NCBI RefSeq assembly: GCF_001641265.1
Contig: NW_020167528.1
Coordinates: 1,178,001 to 1,242,000, forward strand
DNA from: Pseudogymnoascus destructans
Taxonomy: Eukaryota; Ascomycota; Leotiomycetes; Thelebolales; Thelebolaceae
Direction of reading: 5' to 3'
DNA length: 64,000 nt
The notes under the pieces were generated by a model. The model worked only from the letters and a program-made list of their open reading frames with translations. It searched no databases and had not been told where the DNA came from. Shown here in pieces: positions 1 to 10,292 of the stretch (the first letter of the stretch is position 1; the number at the start of each line of letters is the position of its first letter). The position numbers and the translations under genes were made by a program.

Positions 1-147
1 GTCCGAAGAGACACGTACGTTCACGTGACCACTGGTCCTGGCGAGGCTGAGGAAACATAAAAAGCTTGGCTCGATTTACCGAAACTTCAATCCTCCCCCT
101 GCATAAACCTTCAAACCGCGCGTCATAGGCCGAGGAGTTGAAGGAAG

Positions 148-771
148 ATGGCTCAAGATCCGGGGGCTGTGGGAGCCCTGTCAGCACAGCTGAAATATTT
201 GACCGACGCGGCTCATCTAATGGCATTTTCAGCACCTGGTTGTTCATCGCACCTCATGTCGAGATGTAACCTATTAATGTTCTCAAACGATACCGACCAG
301 TCCGACACTCGCCGAAGGCATGTCTGCGGTGGGTGCGGTAACATAATGACCCCAGGCTGGACCAGCACGGTCAAGAATGATGTGAAACGCCAACCTGAGA
401 GTCGGAAAACTCACAGGAGGAAGGCAGGTGCTATCACGCAGGCAGCAGAGCGTTCCATGGTCTACACTTGTGATCGTTGCAAACGTAAGACTCGCCATGT
501 TATCACTACAACAGCTCTCCCGCGGATAAACCCTCGTCGCGCAGAACAGTCAAGCCTAGTCTCAGGGGAAGCCCCAGAACGCCTTACCAGCACTCCCCAA
601 TCGCAAGCTGGAACTCCGACAATGCCATCAGCGAACGCTAGCAGCAGAAAGAGAGCGAAGAGCCGCAAGCAGGGAGGTCTGCAAGCCCTGTTGGCCAAAA
701 ACAAGGAGGCCTCACAAAGCTCAAGCGGTGGCTTTGGTTTGGATCTTTGGGATCTTATGAACAATGGTTAA
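148..771 (+). CDS. RPR2: RNase P / Rpr2-Rpp21-SNM1 family protein
   Basis: Single-exon protein of 207 residues. Seen: an N-terminal helical stretch (residues about 10-50, with NLLMFSNDTDQSDTRRR) followed by a zinc-binding module with CGGCG near residue 61 and CDRCK near residue 109, the two CxxC pairs of the Rpr2/Rpp21/SNM1 family. The tail is Lys/Ser-rich (SSRKRAKSRKQGG) and looks disordered and basic. Known: members are protein subunits of nuclear RNase P (tRNA 5' maturation) or RNase MRP. Inference: an RNA-binding subunit of one of these complexes; the sequence does not separate RPR2 from SNM1. It lies upstream of ZPR1 on the same strand. Confidence 0.8.
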   Translation: MAQDPGAVGALSAQLKYLTDAAHLMAFSAPGCSSHLMSRCNLLMFSNDTDQSDTRRRHVCGGCGNIMTPGWTSTVKNDVKRQPESRKTHRRKAGAITQAAERSMVYTCDRCKRKTRHVITTTALPRINPRRAEQSSLVSGEAPERLTSTPQSQAGTPTMPSANASSRKRAKSRKQGGLQALLAKNKEASQSSSGGFGLDLWDLMNNG

Positions 772-1027
772 GGGCCACTTTGAGCTACATTGTAAGCCAG
801 TTACCAGCCATTGCACTTCACGGATTCAGTTCACCACCCAGCTTGGCCTGGCGCCAGGCACTCTCCCGTCGGTGGACGTCGGTGGACGTTGGTGGAGCCT
901 TAGCGCGGGGTAACAAACCAAAAGGCTCAGCCTCGCCACAACGTCCCAGAAAATTTTGTGGAACCCCGCGTCCAAAACGCTCTCTCTTCGTGCAATCATA
1001 TAATTTTCAAAACCACAAACCATCGAT

Positions 1028-2576
1028 ATGTCTGCTCCAGAGACTAACCCCAAGCCGGATGGCAAGGCTTTTGATGACTTCTTCGACAGCATCGGGTCGA
1101 AGGCCGAGCAAGTAAACTCCTCCAAAGCCAAGGATGCGACAGAAGGGACCCCCGTGAAAGAGGAAGAGGAGCAGAAGGTTGTGGACGAGATCGAGAGTCT
1201 GTGCATGAACTGCCACGCAAATGTATGTATACTCTTATTACTGAATGTTTGGATATGTGCTTATATTATTATTATTGTAATAGGGCATTACTAGACTCCT
1301 CCTCACCCGAATCCCTTTCTTCCGCGAAATAATCATCATGTCCTTCAACTGCCCACACTGCAGTTTCAAAAACTCCGAGATCCAATCTGCCGGCGAAATT
1401 CAACAGAAGGGTGTCCACTGCGAGTTGCGACTCACTTCTCTGGGAGACTTCGCTCGCCAAGTTGTCAAGAGCGATACGTGCGTGGTGAAGTTCATTGAGC
1501 TGGATGTCGAGGTACCTGCCGGCCGTGGGCAGCTCAGCAACATCGAGGGGTTATTAAGCATGGTTTTGGAAGATTTGGAGGTTGGCCAGAAAGCAAGAAA
1601 AGAGCAGCAGCCAGAGGTCTATACCGCTATCGAGGCGATTCTTGTCAGGGGGCGAAAGATGCTGGATGGGATGGCATTCCCCTTCCGCGTCTCACTAGAT
1701 GATCCCTCCGGGAATTCATTGATTGAACCAGATCAAACAGATGGTGTTGGAAAACTGCTACGCACGGAGTATCCTAGGACGCCAGAGCAGAATGAGGCTC
1801 TCGGTTTGGGTGACGGTTCCAATGATGAGAATAATGCGACCGGGGTTTCAACTGTTCCACAAGATGAAGACGATATTATCCCCAACGAGGTCTACTCCTT
1901 CCCAGCAACATGTCCTGGGTGCACGAAAGCCTGCATTACCCACATGAAAATGGTGGAAATTCCCCATTTCAAACAAGTTGTTATCATGTCAACTGTCTGC
2001 GACCTATGCGGCTATCGCTCCAATGAAGTTAAGACCGGCGGTGAAGTCCCAGAGAAGGGAAAGAAAATTACACTGAAGGTTGACAGTGAGATTGACTTGG
2101 CCAGAGACATTCTGAAGTCTGAGTCTTGCGCCCTTGAATGCCCGGAGCTCAAGTTATCCGTCAACCCCGGCACGCTCGGAGGACGGTTCACAACGGTTGA
2201 GGGTCTTCTGACTCAGATCCGCGACGACCTTAAGCATCAAATCTTTGATGTCGGCGACTCTGGGGGCGATTCATTGCCTACTACCCAGCAAGAGAGCTGG
2301 ACTAAGTTCTTTGATGGCATCGACGCTGCAATCAAGGGCGATGTGAAGTTCACAGTTATCCTAAGCGACCCTCTCGCAAGCAGCTACGTCCAGAATCTCT
2401 GCAGCCCCGATGATGATCCTCAGATTACCACGGAGGAGTATGAAAGGACCGCGGAAGAGGAAGAGGACCTGGGATTGAAGGACATCAAGACAGAGGGTTA
2501 TGAGGAAGGACATGCTGCAGATGTTAAGGCTGAGCAGGATAGAAAGGACGAGGAAGCCAAGGCGCGTAGAAAGTAA
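1028..2576 (+). CDS. ZPR1: Zinc finger protein ZPR1 (2 exons)
   Basis: Exon 1 is 1028-1222 and exon 2 is 1284-2576; the 61-base intron has GTATGT at its 5' end and TAG at its 3' end. The product is 495 residues, as expected for ZPR1. Seen: two C4 zinc fingers, the first split by the intron (CMNCHAN / GITRLLLTRIPFFRE / CPHC) and the second at CPGC...CDLCGYRSNEV, each followed by a ZPR1 beta domain with the phrase GRGQLSNIEGLL or GRFTTVEGLL. Known: ZPR1 is a conserved eukaryotic chaperone for eEF1A biogenesis that moves between cytoplasm and nucleus. The acidic, charged C-terminus is typical. Placing the intron inside the first zinc finger restores the conserved motif, which supports the model. 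Confidence 0.95.
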
Positions 2577-2672
2577 AGTAGACTACTAAATAGTAAACGA
2601 ATCAAATTAGAAAAAACCAAATGACTTTGTAAATAAATTTGAAAGGGGATTAATTAATGCACCGTATGTTTA

Positions 2673-3108
2673 ACGTATCTCACACGCGAGCGCATCACCC
2701 AGCCGAGCGCATCACTGAACTTCTCACCCAAAATTGAGAAATTTAAAAGATAATAACTCAACCACAACCTCATAATATATTTTATAAATGTATATCTAGC
2801 CTTTTCTATTCAGTTGAATTCCTACGTAATTTTTTGGGAATAATCTATGTAGTAGTTTTTAAGGTATCAAGGGTAAGCGCTAATGTAAGCGCTGAAATTT
2901 ATACAAGGTCTTTATATCTCAATATCTACTATTCTGATTGCTCTAAAACTAGAATGACAGGATCTACGTGTATAGATAAGGCTACATACACATTTTTAAA
3001 ATATATTATGAGGTTGTGGTTGAGTTATTATCTTTTAAATTTCTCAATTTTGGGTGAGAAGTTCAGTGATGCGCTCGGCCGGGTGATGCGCTCGCGTGTG
3101 AGATACGT
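2673..3108. mobile_element. Non-autonomous TIR element with TA target site (MITE 1)
   Basis: Terminal inverted repeats of about 125 bases (about 2673-2795 and 2985-3108) are nearly identical and flanked by TA at 2671-2672 and 3109-3110. Termini begin ACGTATCTCACA. The 436-base element has no coding capacity and an AT-rich centre. A TA duplication and ACGT terminus fit the Tc1/mariner-pogo superfamily; the family assignment is inference. Confidence 0.75.
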
Positions 3109-3123
3109 TATTGATAATTGATA

Positions 3124-3659
3124 ACGTGGTGTATGGGCGTTCATTGTACCTCTGCACTAGATTTTATATGTAAAGGTACTTATTACACATATTTTTAAAG
3201 TTATAATAACTTCTACAAATAGAACTATAGAGCTTAGTCCCTTTATATTTAGAGTATACAGACTATAATTAATAATTCTTTAAGACTACAAATTTGTAAA
3301 TAGCCCATTAAGTTAATATGACGGTTAAGTTTGTGGGTAGTGGTACATTATGTTACAATTTGATCCAGTCTTCCATCGAGTGCATGCTCATACCTTGAAG
3401 TTAGACATAATTTAGTTATTTTCACTAGAAAAAATCATACAAGAAAACCAAAGTGCATATAACCTCCTTTGTAGGCTATCTATAGGACGGACTATCATCT
3501 AAATTAATATTTCTTGACTACCTAAGTAGTTTATTATACTTGAAGGGATTAAGCTCTATGGTTTCAATTGTAGAAGTTATTATAACTTTAAAAATATGTG
3601 TAATAAGTACCTTTACATATAAAATCTGGTGCAGAGTACAATGAACGATATCACCATAT
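3124..3659. mobile_element. Second, degraded TIR element with TA target site (MITE 2)
   Basis: Inverted repeats of about 125 bases (3124-3250 and 3535-3659) share the stretch TTATATGTAAAGGTACTTAT and are flanked by TA at 3122-3123 and 3660-3661. The left end reads ACGTGGTG and the right end, complemented, ATATGGTG: two transitions of the type RIP produces. The element is 536 bases, strongly AT-rich, with no ORF. It lies 14 bases from MITE 1. Confidence 0.65.
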
Positions 3660-3918
3660 TAACGAGATCCCTAGTATAAGAATAAGTTTTAACTTATATT
3701 TATTTAGTATGTCGCATAGTTTATGATTAGCAACCTCAACCAGAGTAGACCTACCACTCAACAAAACATATATATTTTAACCCGCTTTGTTAATTTGTTT
3801 CGGATATTATTTTTTTATAAAAAAACGGAAACGGCTACCTAGAGTTTTCCTTCCCCTGATAATACTGTGAATATAAATATTCCATCTAATATAAAAACTT
3901 AAGCGAAACAAAAAAAAT

Positions 3919-4021
3919 TGAGAGCCGCAGGATTCGAACCTGCGCGGTTTCCCACTGCGGGAATCAAGGTTTCCTTGCGGATGACCTAAACACAGCGCCT
4001 TAACCACTCGGCCAGACTCCC
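3919..4021 (-). tRNA. tRNA-Leu (anticodon UAG) with intron
   Basis: Read on the minus strand the sequence folds as a class II tRNA: acceptor GGGAGTC with GGCTCTC and discriminator A, D-stem GCC/GGC, anticodon stem CTGTG/CGCAG, a long variable arm, and T-stem GCAGG/CCTGC with loop TTCGAAT. The anticodon loop carries TAG followed by G37. About 25 extra bases follow position 37, the canonical place for a nuclear tRNA intron. The long variable arm and anticodon identify leucine (CUA codons). The intron must be removed by the SEN endonuclease, one subunit of which is encoded next door. Confidence 0.92.
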
Positions 4022-4242
4022 ATACTAGTTTGATTTTCAAGGCATACTTAGGTACACTAGCCGACAAAACAACAGAAAAAGTGGAAAGACAACCCACCCA
4101 CACCCCACCTTGGTTGTCCAAGGCAGGCGCAAGTGAATCTCAGCCTCGCGGATATTTTACTCATCACCAATGCCTTATCGACGGCCCTGAGCCATCCGCC
4201 GTCAAACGAACGCTCCAAAGGCGGAACTGTAACGAACACACC

Positions 4243-5649
4243 ATGTCTGAAGCGACGATCGATGAGGATGCCCCATTGACGGCTCTCTCAAAGGGCCCTC
4301 AGCATGACGAGAACTTCGACCCGGACGATGAGGTCCAAGATTACCGATTCATCGCGGCGCTGAGCTCGAGTGGGAAAAGCACGATCCCGAAACGAGGAGA
4401 GAAGGACTTTGAACCGCATGGAACGAAACATCAGGAATCGATCTTGGATGCGAGTAGGCAGGCGATGCACGATGCGCTCGACTATACAAGATCGCATGGA
4501 CCGAAGTCTTCAGTGCGCGCGTGGTATTTTGGGGATGGAGTTCAGGAGCCAAGATCACAGACGAGGCGGGATAAGGATACACAAGAAGAGGAGGAAGAAG
4601 AAGACGAAGAGACAGTGGATATTCTTGATCCGTCTGTAAGAGGGAGGGAGTTGGACAGAGATATGACGGTCATGGTGGAATCGAGCAAGGGCACACATTT
4701 CCGGACTATGGGGAAGACACCTATGGGAACTAAGTCGGCGAAGCTGTGGCTGCTGCCTGAAGAGACTCTATACCTGGTGGAGAGAGGCAATCTGGACCTG
4801 TGGTGGCCGTCACGGCCGCTCCAGGCTGTCCGGTCCCAGACCGGGAATTATGACTTGGAGGAGGGGACAGAAGATGGTGTTCCGTTAAGCTTGCAGGCTG
4901 CATACAGTCTGTTTATCGGGGAGGGAGAGGGACTGGTGAGCATGGAGACGTACCAGGTTTATGCGAATCTCAAGAGAACAGGATATGTTGTTTCCAGAGC
5001 ACCACCAGCGGCGATCCCATGTGAGGACACTCCTCGCCCACAAGAGTCATCGCCGAGCCTTTTCAGCTGGCTCTTTGGCAAAATATTCGCATCTGAACCC
5101 AAAACCCCAGCTCCCTACGGGCCTCTTGTTCAACCCGGCTTGTATAGGAGTTATGCCCAGATCTACAAACAACTCTCCATCATCCCCATTCACCAACCTT
5201 CACCTGTTCCCAGCTCCACCCGCCCTACATCGCAGCTTGAAGTTACCTTTCACATCTGGAAACCAATCCGCATCCCCACATTCGCAAAATCAAATCCAGG
5301 AGAGCCTGATTTCCGGATTGCCGTCGTGTCCGCTAGAGACACCAGTGTGCCGACGCTGGAGGAGATCGCAGGGCTTCTGGAGAGCACGCCGTGGGATCCG
5401 CCGAAGAAGGAGTGGGCCGGTGATGTAAAGAGTTACCAGAGACTGAAACACGGGTTTCGGAATGTGATACTGGCGGTGGTGGACCAGGGGATCATTAGTT
5501 ACCTGAACATGAGCGAGGCGGCATTCGGTGAGGAGAGTCTTTCTGGGAGGTTTGATAGAGGCGGAGGAGGGGTTAGGGGAGGGAAACGAGGCGGTGGAGG
5601 ACGTGGACGGGGAAGGGGACGTGGGAGGGGACGGGGCGGTAAGCGGTGA
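4243..5649 (+). CDS. SEN54: tRNA-splicing endonuclease subunit Sen54
   Basis: Start chosen at 4243 (ATGTCTGAAGCG). The frame is open further upstream to 4030, but that stretch abuts the tRNA and does not look like protein. Product 468 residues. Seen: a Sen54 N-terminal domain at about residues 64-195 (SRQAMHDALDY, then FRTMGK and LWLLPEETLYLVERGNLDL, the family hallmark), an acidic linker (residues about 113-127), and a C-terminal region ending in a long RGG/RG-rich tail. Known: Sen54 is a structural subunit of the heterotetrameric SEN complex that excises tRNA introns. The RG tail is an unusual addition that may bind RNA or be arginine-methylated (inference). It is divergent from the tRNA-Leu gene, with 221 bases between. 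Confidence 0.93.
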   Translation: MSEATIDEDAPLTALSKGPQHDENFDPDDEVQDYRFIAALSSSGKSTIPKRGEKDFEPHGTKHQESILDASRQAMHDALDYTRSHGPKSSVRAWYFGDGVQEPRSQTRRDKDTQEEEEEEDEETVDILDPSVRGRELDRDMTVMVESSKGTHFRTMGKTPMGTKSAKLWLLPEETLYLVERGNLDLWWPSRPLQAVRSQTGNYDLEEGTEDGVPLSLQAAYSLFIGEGEGLVSMETYQVYANLKRTGYVVSRAPPAAIPCEDTPRPQESSPSLFSWLFGKIFASEPKTPAPYGPLVQPGLYRSYAQIYKQLSIIPIHQPSPVPSSTRPTSQLEVTFHIWKPIRIPTFAKSNPGEPDFRIAVVSARDTSVPTLEEIAGLLESTPWDPPKKEWAGDVKSYQRLKHGFRNVILAVVDQGIISYLNMSEAAFGEESLSGRFDRGGGGVRGGKRGGGGRGRGRGRGRGRGGKR

Positions 5650-6968
5650 GGTGGATTGTAAGCTATAAACGAAGACCCAATGAAAGATGCGGTTGTATCG
5701 TTATAATAGACCGACTGGTGCGTGAAGTACCTTTGTTCGAGTAACCCTGTCGGTGCGTCAAGCAATAAGTTGCTGTAGATACGTTTGTTAATAGACGACA
5801 TACACAACATATAGTAATGATACAGGCTAGAGGCAGCTAAACTAGGGCTGTCTATATGTGCAGTACATATAGTATCATGTGCAAGATTATAGTATCATGT
5901 GTAAGATTAAGCCACTAGCGTTGGTCTATGGATGTATCTCTCTTCCAGGTACTAACTAATATAGAGTTGTTTGGAGTTGTTTGTGACTCACACTGTATAG
6001 TGTGATCTGTATAGGCCATGGCCAGGACCACTCACTGTTTGTGTGCCATAAAGAAACCAGAAACAAAGCAACAACACTTGGGTGCCAAATATCAAAATCA
6101 AATTATGTTGTGATTGTTTGCTGAAATTAGCTGTGTCCAGTGACAATTGCTTGGCGCTGTTTAGGTGTGGAGCCTTAGGCTAAAAATGCTTGAGATTCTA
6201 GGATCTCGCTTCCTAAGATGACGGCGGTTAGGTGGTTAGGTGAGATGGTACGTAAGTTATGCTAGACCATACCTGTTACTTTACGAGTTCTAATCCCTAA
6301 CTAAAGGCCAACAACGACCAAAAAAACCAACTCGACCGGGCCAACGCCCAGTTGATCGTCAAATATTTGTTTGAAGTCGGTTGCCTAACCCAACGAAACT
6401 CACCCTGACTGGTTGCTTCCACTGTGCTTAGCGCATTAATTCAACGTTCTTTGTCACTTTGGCAACTCGCACTCCTAGTTTAATTCCGATTCGCCTCGCT
6501 TACTCCCCTTTCACCTTTCACCTTTCACCTTTCACCCTTCACCATTTGAGCGCCCTAGCCGAACCTACCAGTCCGTCAAACGCGATTCTCTCTAATCTCC
6601 TAACAAAGAAATTCACCCGCCGGCATCCTCACTTCCTCAGGTCGTTGTTCATCCTCATCCTCATCCTCATCAACTCACTCCTCGCAATAGATGGAATCAT
6701 CAAAGTAAGTATTCTATTTTGTTATCATCAAGGTTCTTCTCAATCGTTAAGGTCACGGGCGTCTCGTTTGAGTTTGGCAAAATTCGTGCCGTGTTTCTAC
6801 GATGCTTCTTCATGCCATCATCTACGCCCTAGTTTGCTAGACTGCATCAATCTTATTAGCATCTCCACACATCACTTTATCAATGTCAACCATCCTTTGT
6901 GCAAAACAAACGATAAAAACTTATACCAGCTACTGACTGGACATTACAGCCAAGTCAGCAATTGAGGG
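5650..6968. other. Intergenic and 5' leader region
   Basis: No gene recognised. It holds short direct repeats (TATAGTATCATGTG near 5870-5905), a CTTTCACC tandem tract at about 6507-6540 and a CATCCT microsatellite near 6650. The last 300 bases are probably the 5' leader of the next gene; a GTAAGT at 6704 could be a leader intron donor, but upstream ATGs there do not join in frame with the 6969 start. Confidence 0.4.
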
Positions 6969-9900
6969 ATGATGTTTTCTCCAAGTAGCATCCAGAAAGT
7001 TCCACCTGGCGAAGGTGAAATGAACAAAGAGAACATTTACACCATCTCAGATGCTCCTATGGCAGCTCCTCCCACCGCAAAAACTGACACTGGGATAAAC
7101 CAGCCGGTGTCCAGCACGCCACTCCCTACTTCGGAAGAGCCGGCTGCACCAACTGGGGCCATGGATTCCGTTACTCAGCCAAGCACAGCTCAGCCAAGCA
7201 CAGGCTATTCTACTATATTCGTCAACCACAATGAGCCCGACGATCCAGATGACGACGATTCTCCCATCCTCGGGCGAAAGCGCAAGAGAAATTCTACTAA
7301 TGTTGACTACCTCGCCGACTTTGCAAGCAGAGCTCAGCCTAACGAGCCAGCGGAGAAAAAGACTGGATGGGCGTGGAAGGGCACACAGGGTCCGACCTGG
7401 AAGGGTCATGAAGTGAAACATGGGGTGCCGATCGGAGTGTGGAGCTTGTCAGACGAGCCGATCGATGAGAGGAAGCACGTACTCTACGGATTTTTAGATC
7501 CAAAACTTGCATTGCATGGCCGCAAATATCCTGAGCGCAAGGATGGATCAAAGTATACTGGGAACTTTCCTTCAGGCACCGGAACATGGGCGGCGAAGTC
7601 GCATGAGTGGCTGCTGGACCCTCATCTTAAAGGCCTCTCTAGAAAAGAGTTAACAGAATACGTACGAATTAGAGTTAAGACCTGGAACAAGGAAGAAAAG
7701 CCAGAAGAGCGAGATGCTCTCGATCAGAGTGCTGTTGCCGAAGCAAAAGAGATAGCTGCTGCTTCTGAACCCACTATTAAAAGCGAGAACAAAGGGAATA
7801 GTGCAAAGAAAGGTAATAAAACGCCTCGCAAATCAGACGAAGGCAAGCTCGATAAGGGCACACCTGGGGGTTCCTTTGACGAGGCTTCTCCACCCACCAG
7901 CAATTCGACGACGAAGGGTCCAGAGCAGATTTACACACCTTCAGGCAATAGAGAGACACGTAATGACAGCCCACTCGACATGAAGCCTCCCAAAGAGTCC
8001 CAAAAGGCTTCCTCTCTCCCAAGGTCCACTCCAAACGCAATGCGGAGCAATACTGGTTCTCCAAGCCGTTTGGAAACTCCACCAAGAGAGCGATCGAAGT
8101 ATGTCATCAAGGGCAAGGACGTCCTTATTGGCTACTGGAAAGATTCTTCCGAACCCGACGTTATCAATAAGCACGCGATGTACGGCGTTATCCAAGCGCA
8201 CGGCGTCTTCCGAGTGAAGGTCGTCCCGGAAACGCGAGACGGTCGACATCTCAAAGATGGGAACTACCCTAAACTGTCTGGAGGATGCTGGGTTAACTAC
8301 GATACTTGCGTCTTCGAAAAGTACCTCAATGACCTGATTCGCACGGAGATAGAAGAGTATTGCCGAATCTGCGTGGCTGACCCAGACTACAACGACAGAG
8401 CTCAAGGACCAGGTATCGACAGAGCGGTGAGGGAAGCCAAGAGAATCGTGGCCGAAAAGGCGGCGGCGAAGAGCATGGACATCATCGAATATAATCGGAA
8501 GAGAGTCGACCAACTCGAACAAGGTGCAATTTCCAGAGAAGTTGAGAAGCAGAGGAGGAATGGCGAGGTCGTTGTGACACCATTGAAGAAAGCTGAAGTG
8601 AAGCACACTGCAAAAAGATCCGGCAAGGCTGCCAGTGATGCTAGAGCCCGGATGGTGAGGCAAGCAAGGAAAGAGGTTAAAGAAGCCAAGGAGAGAGAGA
8701 CGCTGAACTCAAAGGGGGATGCGGATATGGCCGAGGCGATTCGCCGAAGTACAACTGAGCAAGAAGCACTGGAAGCTCGGAAAAAATCTAACCTGAATTC
8801 CAATGCCTCGCCAGCCACACCAGCGGAGGCTAACAAGAGCACTGGGGCAGAGACATCTTCGAGTAGACATGCCAAGGACCTGACATCTGCCTACAGTCAT
8901 CTCAGACAGGCCAATAGCACGCCGATATCGGCAAGGAGCAGTGTAACCAGCTCTGAATCTGATCGCAGCAAGTTCTATCTGCTGGATCGAGAGACGCAAA
9001 GGGTGAAGATGGAAAAATGGTGCAGAATGAAGTTGACTTCTCAATACCACAACCTGGATAGGGAAGGCCAGAGAAGACATGTCGAGAAGCACATCGATCA
9101 GTTGATCGCAAAACAAACTGGCGCGGCTACGCCGAAAAGACCCAAGAAGCGCTCCCGAACTGGAGATTACCCAGCTCAGCCAGGTGCGGTTTCAGCGCCT
9201 TCGCCTCTTTCGGATATGACGAGGGCGGTGTCGACCCCAACGACGGCGACGCAAGAACCGGCGGCCCGCGCAGGATTTGCAGCCACGGCGGCCGCTCCAG
9301 GAGCTGCTGCGGTGGAGAGATTCTCGCGCGCTGAGTCTCCGGCTGTTAATAAATGGCCAGGCGCAGGTAATACCCGAACAAACTTGACATTGCGGTCTGT
9401 ACTCAATGAACCGATGACGCCCATTCCGTCTGAGAGTGAGGTGACTCCTCAGCCGAAATCTGTTGAAAATACGGTAGATGTTGCGATGGTTGATGCTCCG
9501 GTTGAGACTACAGCGCCTGTGCAACCGGTTACTTCGAATTCTACTCCGCCAGCTGAATCTAGCGCAATCCCGGTGACTACTGTTGAAACCGAGGCAGTTC
9601 AGGCTGTGCCAAGCGCGGTGACTACTCATCCCACATCCGTGGAGAACGCAGCAGACAACCAACCATCCCGCTCCGCAACCCAGGAAGAGGCCTCGAGACC
9701 CTCTCACTCCTCAGCTGCCTCAACCGACGTCCCCATGGCCGATGCCCCCACCGAGATAAACCAGCCACCACTCGACCCCAGCACAGCTCCTGAGTCTGTC
9801 GAGACCGAGCAATTCGCAAAGCCCCATTTCCCATCCAAGCTCCACCAACAACTCTTCGCCACCCCGCGCGTAGCCTCCTCCGACAACCCACAGGGTTTCA

Positions 9901-10292
9901 TGTCCGCCCCGCCCCGCGCCTACATTACACCCTACCCTACCCCTCCCTTCGCAGCAGCGCCCTCCAGCGCACCACCCGTCCGCGCGCCCGCTTTGCCCCC
10001 GGCACCACTAATCCTCCAAGGCCAAGACGGGATAAAGTACTCCTCCGACCCCAGCAGCGAGTTCGGGGACCTCCTGGTTAGTGTGGACAGAGAGCTCGTT
10101 GACGTCGATGACAAGGAATACACGAGACAGATTGTGCTTGTTGCGAAGAAGGCGCCGAGACCGCCGAGGGCGCAGGGGGAGGAGAGGAAGGTTGGGGAAG
10201 AAGTTTTCAAGATGACGGGGGAGGGGGTGTTTGGGGGGTATTTTGTGGGGGCTGAGAGGAAGGTTACGAGGTTGGGGGGGAGGATTGGGTGA
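6969..10292 (+). CDS. Uncharacterised 1107-residue protein with two repeated modules
   Basis: No family recognised. Seen: two related segments of about 95 residues. The first (about residues 132-240) runs from WKGHEVKHGVPIGVW through KHVLYGFLDPKLALHGRKYP to SRKELTEYVRIRVKTW; the second (about 377-472) runs from GKDVLIGYW through KHAMYGVIQAHGVFRVKVVP to IRTEIEEYCRICVAD. Both share the order G-x-W / H-(V,A)-(L,M)-YG / aromatic-basic-P / D-G-x-(Y,H) / W / a helix ending in R-I-(R,C)-V. Between and after them the protein is Lys/Arg-rich, then Pro/Ala/Thr-rich and probably disordered, with a basic patch (PKKRSRTG near residue 725). The last 80 residues look folded again. A nuclear, chromatin-type protein is a guess from composition only. 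An in-frame stop just upstream supports the 6969 start; 6972 is an alternative. Confidence 0.75.
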   Translation: MMFSPSSIQKVPPGEGEMNKENIYTISDAPMAAPPTAKTDTGINQPVSSTPLPTSEEPAAPTGAMDSVTQPSTAQPSTGYSTIFVNHNEPDDPDDDDSPILGRKRKRNSTNVDYLADFASRAQPNEPAEKKTGWAWKGTQGPTWKGHEVKHGVPIGVWSLSDEPIDERKHVLYGFLDPKLALHGRKYPERKDGSKYTGNFPSGTGTWAAKSHEWLLDPHLKGLSRKELTEYVRIRVKTWNKEEKPEERDALDQSAVAEAKEIAAASEPTIKSENKGNSAKKGNKTPRKSDEGKLDKGTPGGSFDEASPPTSNSTTKGPEQIYTPSGNRETRNDSPLDMKPPKESQKASSLPRSTPNAMRSNTGSPSRLETPPRERSKYVIKGKDVLIGYWKDSSEPDVINKHAMYGVIQAHGVFRVKVVPETRDGRHLKDGNYPKLSGGCWVNYDTCVFEKYLNDLIRTEIEEYCRICVADPDYNDRAQGPGIDRAVREAKRIVAEKAAAKSMDIIEYNRKRVDQLEQGAISREVEKQRRNGEVVVTPLKKAEVKHTAKRSGKAASDARARMVRQARKEVKEAKERETLNSKGDADMAEAIRRSTTEQEALEARKKSNLNSNASPATPAEANKSTGAETSSSRHAKDLTSAYSHLRQANSTPISARSSVTSSESDRSKFYLLDRETQRVKMEKWCRMKLTSQYHNLDREGQRRHVEKHIDQLIAKQTGAATPKRPKKRSRTGDYPAQPGAVSAPSPLSDMTRAVSTPTTATQEPAARAGFAATAAAPGAAAVERFSRAESPAVNKWPGAGNTRTNLTLRSVLNEPMTPIPSESEVTPQPKSVENTVDVAMVDAPVETTAPVQPVTSNSTPPAESSAIPVTTVETEAVQAVPSAVTTHPTSVENAADNQPSRSATQEEASRPSHSSAASTDVPMADAPTEINQPPLDPSTAPESVETEQFAKPHFPSKLHQQLFATPRVASSDNPQGFMSAPPRAYITPYPTPPFAAAPSSAPPVRAPALPPAPLILQGQDGIKYSSDPSSEFGDLLVSVDRELVDVDDKEYTRQIVLVAKKAPRPPRAQGEERKVGEEVFKMTGEGVFGGYFVGAERKVTRLGGRIG

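Noticed and set aside
3807..4121. 104-codon minus-strand frame
   Set aside because: It is mostly the tRNA-Leu gene read as protein.
6459..6965. 168-codon frame upstream of the 1107-residue gene
   Set aside because: Begins in a CTTTCACC tandem tract, has no recognisable content and ends at a stop just before the real start; most likely 5' leader.
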